The notes under the pieces were generated by a model. That model was not told the origin of the DNA, did no database searches, and saw nothing but the letters and a program-made list of their open reading frames with translations. A DNA stretch of 64,000 nt from positions 124,001 through 188,000 of the forward strand of contig NZ_BOMY01000042.1 in NCBI RefSeq assembly GCF_016862435.1, written 5' to 3'. Source of the stretch: Paractinoplanes tereljensis. Its GTDB lineage: Bacteria; Actinomycetota; Actinomycetes; Mycobacteriales; Micromonosporaceae. Made by a program: the position numbers and the translations under genes. Shown piece after piece: positions 60,785 to 64,000 of the stretch. How positions within the stretch are numbered: position 1 is the stretch's first letter; each line of letters begins with the position of its first letter.

Positions 60785-61357
60785 CTACTTCTTCCGGGCC
60801 GCGGCGACGGTGCGCTCGCACTCCGGGGCCAGGTCCAGGCCCCGGCTGATCGACGTCGGGTCGTTCTGCTCGCCGCCCAGGGCGATGCTGATGCCGTCGT
60901 CGGAGACCTCGACGTACTTGATGCCCTTTTTCTTCAGGCACTTCACCACGTCCCGGGCGAAGTCGCGGGACTCCGGGTTGGCCGGGTCCTTCTCCCACGG
61001 CGGCAGCGGGTAGAACTGCGGCTCGCAGATCCGGTTCGCCTCGTCGGAGGACTCCTTCTCCTTGTCGGTGGCCGGTCGGGCGCCGGTGCCGCCGTTCGGC
61101 TCACCCTTCGGCGAGTAGCCGTGTTCCTTCATGCACTTGTTGTAGGGGCCCAGCATCGCCTCGAACTCCTCGGGCGTGGTGTCCAGCCGCTCGCGCGGGC
61201 GCTGCGCGGTGGCCGACGCGGAGGCGGACGGCGCCGCCTCCACACTGGCCAGCGTGGCCACCTTCTTCTCGCTGTCGGCCTTGCTCTCGGCCGGGGATCC
61301 GCAGGCTGACAGGAAGGTCAGCGCGACCGCCACCGCCAGCACCTGACTTCTCCGCAT
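60785..61357 (-). CDS. Four-cysteine lipoprotein B2
   Basis: 190 residues. Lipobox FLSAC with Cys19, tether rich in Ala/Ser, then YNKCMKEHG, NRICEPQFY, VVKCLKKKGIKYVEV, APECERTV, spaced 35, 28 and 39. GAGAGG lies upstream of the ATG. First gene of the two-gene lipoprotein operon. Similar to the module A lipoprotein in cysteine layout but not closely in sequence. Confidence 0.78.
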   Translation of the reverse strand: MRRSQVLAVAVALTFLSACGSPAESKADSEKKVATLASVEAAPSASASATAQRPRERLDTTPEEFEAMLGPYNKCMKEHGYSPKGEPNGGTGARPATDKEKESSDEANRICEPQFYPLPPWEKDPANPESRDFARDVVKCLKKKGIKYVEVSDDGISIALGGEQNDPTSISRGLDLAPECERTVAAARKK

Positions 61358-61439
61358 GGAGTCGCCTCTCTGTCCGGTGCCCGGGCCGATCCCGGGCGTC
61401 GGACAGCCTCCCGGCCGGGCGTCAGGAACGTGTCAGGTT

Positions 61440-61459
61440 GGCCGGACGAGCGTCCGGCC
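61440..61459. promoter_or_regulatory. Inverted repeat GGCCGGAC-N4-GTCCGGCC in divergent region
   Basis: Eight-base arms around GAGC, midway in the 232-bp region between lipoprotein B2 (minus) and the RTX-repeat gene (plus). Could be an operator or a small RNA hairpin. Confidence 0.4.
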
Positions 61460-61589
61460 GACAGTTGCGGCGAGCATCTTTACTCACTCGGACTCGTATT
61501 TGTTCCTCCGGCCGCAGGTGGTTGAGCTGCGACGGTGTTGCGGTGCCCGGCGAGGGGTCGCCGGCACGCAATCGAGGGGGAAGAAAGTC

Positions 61590-62855
61590 ATGAAGCTGCG
61601 CCATCCTGGCCGGTTCGCTGCTCTGGCAGTACTCGGGACGGTACCCACACTGCTGATGGCCGCTCCGGCCTACGCCGCCACGGGAGTCACCCGGGCCGGC
61701 GCCCAGATCACCGCAAACGCCGCGAACAACCGGGCCAACAACATCACCATCACCCGGGTCGGAGCCAACTTCGTGCTCCGCGACCTCGGCGACACCATGA
61801 CGGCCGGGCCGGGTTGTGTCCGGATCGCCGCCAACGCGGTCCGCTGTCCGGCAGCGGGCATCACCCGGCTCGCGGTCAACACCGGCAATCTGAACGACCG
61901 CGTCAACAACACCACGACCACCACCGGCCTGCTGACCGGCGGTCCCGGCAACGACGTGCTGATCGGCGGGCCGGGCAGCGACGTGCTGACGGGCGGGTTC
62001 GGCAACGACACGATGATCGGCAACCGCGGCAACGACCGGGCGGTCGCCGAGGCCGTGCGGGACGGCCGGGACACCTTCAACGGCGGAGCCGGCCGGGACA
62101 CCACCGACTACCGGCTCCGGGTCATCGCCGTGAACGTCACCCTGGACAATGCGCCCAACGACGGCTCCGCCCCGGAGGGCGACAACAACCTGTCCAACGT
62201 GGAGAACGCCATCGGCGGGCGGGCCGGCGACCGGCTCACCGGCAACGCCGCCGGCAACGTGCTGGACGGCCGGGGCGGCAACGACACGCTGACCGGCCGG
62301 GACGGCAACGACACCCTGGTCGGCGGGCCGGGCAACGACGGTCTGATCGGCGGTAACGGCAACGACACCGTGATCGGTGGGGCCGGCAACGACACCCTGG
62401 TCGGCGGGACGGGCAACGACACGGCGGTGGCGCTGTCGACCCCGGACGGCCGGGACAACTTCAGCGGCGGTGCGGGCACCGACACGACCGACTATGCCGC
62501 CCGCGGCATCCCGGTCAACGTCACCCTCAACAGCGTCGCCAACGACGGCTCCGGACCGGAGGGCGACAACAACCAGAACAACGTGGAGAACGCCATCGGC
62601 GGGCGGGCCGCCGACCGGCTCACCGGCAACGCCCTGGCGAACAACCTGCAGGGCCGGAACGGCAACGACGTCCTCACCGGCGGGAACGGCCGGGACACGC
62701 TGACCGGCGGCGCCGGCAACGACCAGATGTTCGGCCAGGCCGGCCAGGACCTGCTGCAGGCCGTCGACGGCCAGCGGGACCGGGCCGACGGTGGCGCCAA
62801 CGTCGACGACTGCAACACCGACGCGATCGACATCCGGGTCAGTTGTGAACTCTGA
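61590..62855 (+). CDS. Secreted calcium-binding RTX-repeat protein
   Basis: 421 residues. Signal peptide 1-29, a ~75-residue N-terminal region with one cysteine pair (GPGCVRI; VRCPAAG), then two long repeats, each containing nonapeptide RTX units (GGPGNDVLIGG, GNDTLTGRDGNDTLVGG, GNDVLTGGNGRDTLTGG) and a shared DNNxxNVENAIGGRAxDRLTGNA block. The C-terminus ends with a cysteine pair (DDCNTD; VSCEL). RTX repeats fold on calcium outside the cell; no catalytic domain is present, so the role is structural or adhesive. GGGGGAAG precedes the ATG. Confidence 0.87.
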   Translation: MKLRHPGRFAALAVLGTVPTLLMAAPAYAATGVTRAGAQITANAANNRANNITITRVGANFVLRDLGDTMTAGPGCVRIAANAVRCPAAGITRLAVNTGNLNDRVNNTTTTTGLLTGGPGNDVLIGGPGSDVLTGGFGNDTMIGNRGNDRAVAEAVRDGRDTFNGGAGRDTTDYRLRVIAVNVTLDNAPNDGSAPEGDNNLSNVENAIGGRAGDRLTGNAAGNVLDGRGGNDTLTGRDGNDTLVGGPGNDGLIGGNGNDTVIGGAGNDTLVGGTGNDTAVALSTPDGRDNFSGGAGTDTTDYAARGIPVNVTLNSVANDGSGPEGDNNQNNVENAIGGRAADRLTGNALANNLQGRNGNDVLTGGNGRDTLTGGAGNDQMFGQAGQDLLQAVDGQRDRADGGANVDDCNTDAIDIRVSCEL

Positions 62856-62865
62856 CCCCCTCACC

Positions 62866-62901
62866 CTGCGCGCCCGGGCCTCATCTGGCCCGGGCGCGCA
62901 G
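62866..62901. terminator. Hairpin terminator of RTX gene, inside Crp 3' end
   Basis: CTGCGCGCCCGGGCC and GGCCCGGGCGCGCAG form a perfect 15-bp stem with a six-base loop; the loop contains the Crp stop codon on the opposite strand. It can terminate transcription from both sides. Confidence 0.75.
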
Positions 62902-63549
62902 CCCGTCCACGTCCAGGACCGCGACCGACCGGCGGCTGGTCTCGATCACGCCGTGCCGGCGCAGCGTGCGCAGTGCCTTGGTCACCGACTCGCGGGAGGA
63001 CGCGGTCCAGGCGGCCAGCTCGTCCTGGGTCAGCGGCAGGGTGATCCGCACTCCGTGCTCGCCGTGCTCGCCGGACTGGCCGAACCGCTCGGCCATCTCG
63101 GCCAGCCGCAGCGCGACCCGGCCGAGGGCGTCGTAGGTGCCGAACTCGACCCGCTTGCGGTCCGAGTCGCGCAGCCGGCTCACGATCAACCGGACGATGC
63201 AGACCGCCGCGTCCGGGCGGTCCAACAGAAAATCAAGGAAAGACCGCACGGGTACGACGATGGTGTCCAGTGGTTCCAGCGCCGCCACCGACGCCGACCG
63301 GGGCGCACCGTCCAGAGCAGACATCTCGCCCAGCAAGGCCCCCGGGCCGCGGATCGCGAGCAGCACCTCGCCGCCCTGCTCGGTCAGCGAGAACACCTTC
63401 GCCCGGCCGCTGAGCACCAGCACCACCGAGGTGGACCGGTCGCCCTCGCCGAACAGGGTCGCACCGCACGGCCAGCGCCGCCGGCGGCCCCGGGCGAGCA
63501 GATCCGCCCGATCGTCCACCCTCAATTGATCAAGGTACTCCCGTGCCAT
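62881..63549 (-). CDS. Crp/Fnr-family transcriptional regulator
   Basis: 222 residues. Cyclic-nucleotide-binding domain ~20-125 with the phosphate-binding cassette GEMSALDGAPRSAS, in which the Glu and Arg that contact cAMP are kept; helix hinge; C-terminal winged helix ~165-215 (LTQDELAAWTASSRESVTKALRTL). It overlaps the cyclase gene upstream by 28 bases, an unusual direct coupling of second-messenger synthesis and reception. Targets likely contain GTGA-N6-TCAC. Confidence 0.9.
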   Translation of the reverse strand: MAREYLDQLRVDDRADLLARGRRRRWPCGATLFGEGDRSTSVVLVLSGRAKVFSLTEQGGEVLLAIRGPGALLGEMSALDGAPRSASVAALEPLDTIVVPVRSFLDFLLDRPDAAVCIVRLIVSRLRDSDRKRVEFGTYDALGRVALRLAEMAERFGQSGEHGEHGVRITLPLTQDELAAWTASSRESVTKALRTLRRHGVIETSRRSVAVLDVDGLRARAR

Positions 63550-64000
63550 TCGTCCTCACCTCGCAAACCACACAGCACGTACGCGGAAACCGGCTGGCTC
63601 CGGCCCTTCACCCGCAGGTCGCCGAGCGGTTCGACCCGGGCTCCGTCGCCGAGCAGGTCCCGGGTCGCCGCGCCGATCACCACCTGCCCCGGCTCGGCCG
63701 AGGTCTCCAGCCGGGCCGCCACGTTCACCGCGTCGCCCATCGCGTTGAAGTTGCGCAGCGCCTCGCCCCCGATGTTGCCGACCAGTGCCTCACCGGTGTT
63801 GATGCCGACCCGGAAGCGCGGCCAGCCCGGGCAGCCCGCGGCGATCCGGTCCACCTCGGACTGCATCCGCAGTGCCGCGCGGGCCGCCCGCAGCGCGTGG
63901 TCCGGTTGCCGGGCCGGGGCGTTGAACAGGGCCATCAGGGCGTCGCCGACGAACTGCACGACCGTGCCGTTCTGGCCGAGGACCGCCCGGGTCGCCACGT
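63522..64000 (-). CDS. Class III adenylate/guanylate cyclase catalytic domain, partial
   Basis: The 3' part (about 159 residues) of a class III nucleotide cyclase whose start lies beyond the right edge. Visible motifs: VQFVGDALMALFNAP with the second metal-binding Asp, FRVGINTGEALVGNIGG, and FNAMGDAVNVAARLE with the transition-state Asn/Arg. The position that usually holds the adenine-specifying Asp (DYT before MGD) reads NFN here. The gene continues into the Crp gene. Confidence 0.88.
   Translation of the reverse strand, partial: VATRAVLGQNGTVVQFVGDALMALFNAPARQPDHALRAARAALRMQSEVDRIAAGCPGWPRFRVGINTGEALVGNIGGEALRNFNAMGDAVNVAARLETSAEPGQVVIGAATRDLLGDGARVEPLGDLRVKGRSQPVSAYVLCGLRGEDEWHGSTLIN

Noticed and set aside
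61900..62760. Short tandem DNA repeats
   Set aside because: They encode RTX nonapeptides within a single secreted protein.
1..64000. Prophage, insertion sequence or integrative element
   Set aside because: No integrase, transposase, terminase, tRNA-adjacent attachment site or terminal repeats were seen; the 1.4-5.5 kb fusions occur without any mobile gene nearby.

Overview
The window is high-GC DNA from a filamentous actinobacterium, most likely an Actinoplanes-like member of the Micromonosporaceae. This is inferred from codon use, the conservon operon, the tryptophanase/indole prenyltransferase pair, many secreted carbohydrate-active proteins, GTG/TTG and leaderless starts, and long hairpin terminators without T-tracts. 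I saw no rRNA, tRNA, CRISPR array, transposase or integrase.

Layout. 1-5.5 kb: a partial secreted Agd3-like protein, an intergenic region with four palindromes, a truncated DeoR regulator, and a mosaic of fused fragments (carboxylesterase to DppC tail to complete DppD; DppF leader to mannitol dehydrogenase). 5.5-10 kb: a SAV2177-type methyltransferase, a DUF4240 protein, an ATP-grasp protein, a frameshifted copy of an orphan family, an ICMT-like methyltransferase and an F420-type nitroreductase-like protein. 10-11 kb: a CBM2 metalloprotease under a LacI-type palindrome. 11.1-17.1 kb: envelope module A (lipoprotein, FtsX-type permease, ATPase, peptidoglycan-binding adaptor, response regulator, sensor kinase). 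17-21 kb: an ECF sigma/anti-sigma/ABC transporter operon. 21-28.8 kb: a desaturase-reductase-ferredoxin fusion, a small 2TM protein, a large SARP/AAA regulator and a GH16 enzyme with two CBM13 domains. 28.9-32.4 kb: an unknown protein, two tandem secreted proteins and the second orphan-family copy. 32.8-37.4 kb: a prenylated-indole cluster (P450, idi, DMATS-type prenyltransferase, tryptophanase). 37.3-41 kb: a conservon (GTPase, DUF742, roadblock, sensor kinase). 41.2-47.4 kb: a Ser/Thr kinase, a CHRD protein with a sortase, and a possible emfourin-like inhibitor with an eCIS-cargo-like metalloprotease. 47.5-54.5 kb: a polytopic membrane protein, an S33 peptidase, an M6 protease and a GT2 enzyme. 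54.6-61.4 kb: envelope module B, a mirrored paralogue of module A. 61.6-64 kb: an RTX-repeat secreted protein, a Crp-family regulator and a partial class III cyclase.

How the genes work together. Modules A and B each pair a two-component system with a divergent tripartite exporter operon and convergent four-cysteine lipoproteins. The kinase sensor domains carry a similar four-cysteine layout, suggesting that sensor and lipoprotein recognise related ligands or share a fold. The cyclase and Crp regulator overlap and may form a second-messenger circuit; a GTGA-N6-TCAC site lies upstream of the ECF sigma operon. The tryptophanase/prenyltransferase/P450/idi group probably makes a prenylated indole. 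The most unusual items are the duplicated envelope module with its shared cysteine pattern, the mosaic of in-frame fusions at 1.4-5.5 kb, the orphan paralogue pair with a conserved upstream palindrome, and the metalloprotease/inhibitor pair.
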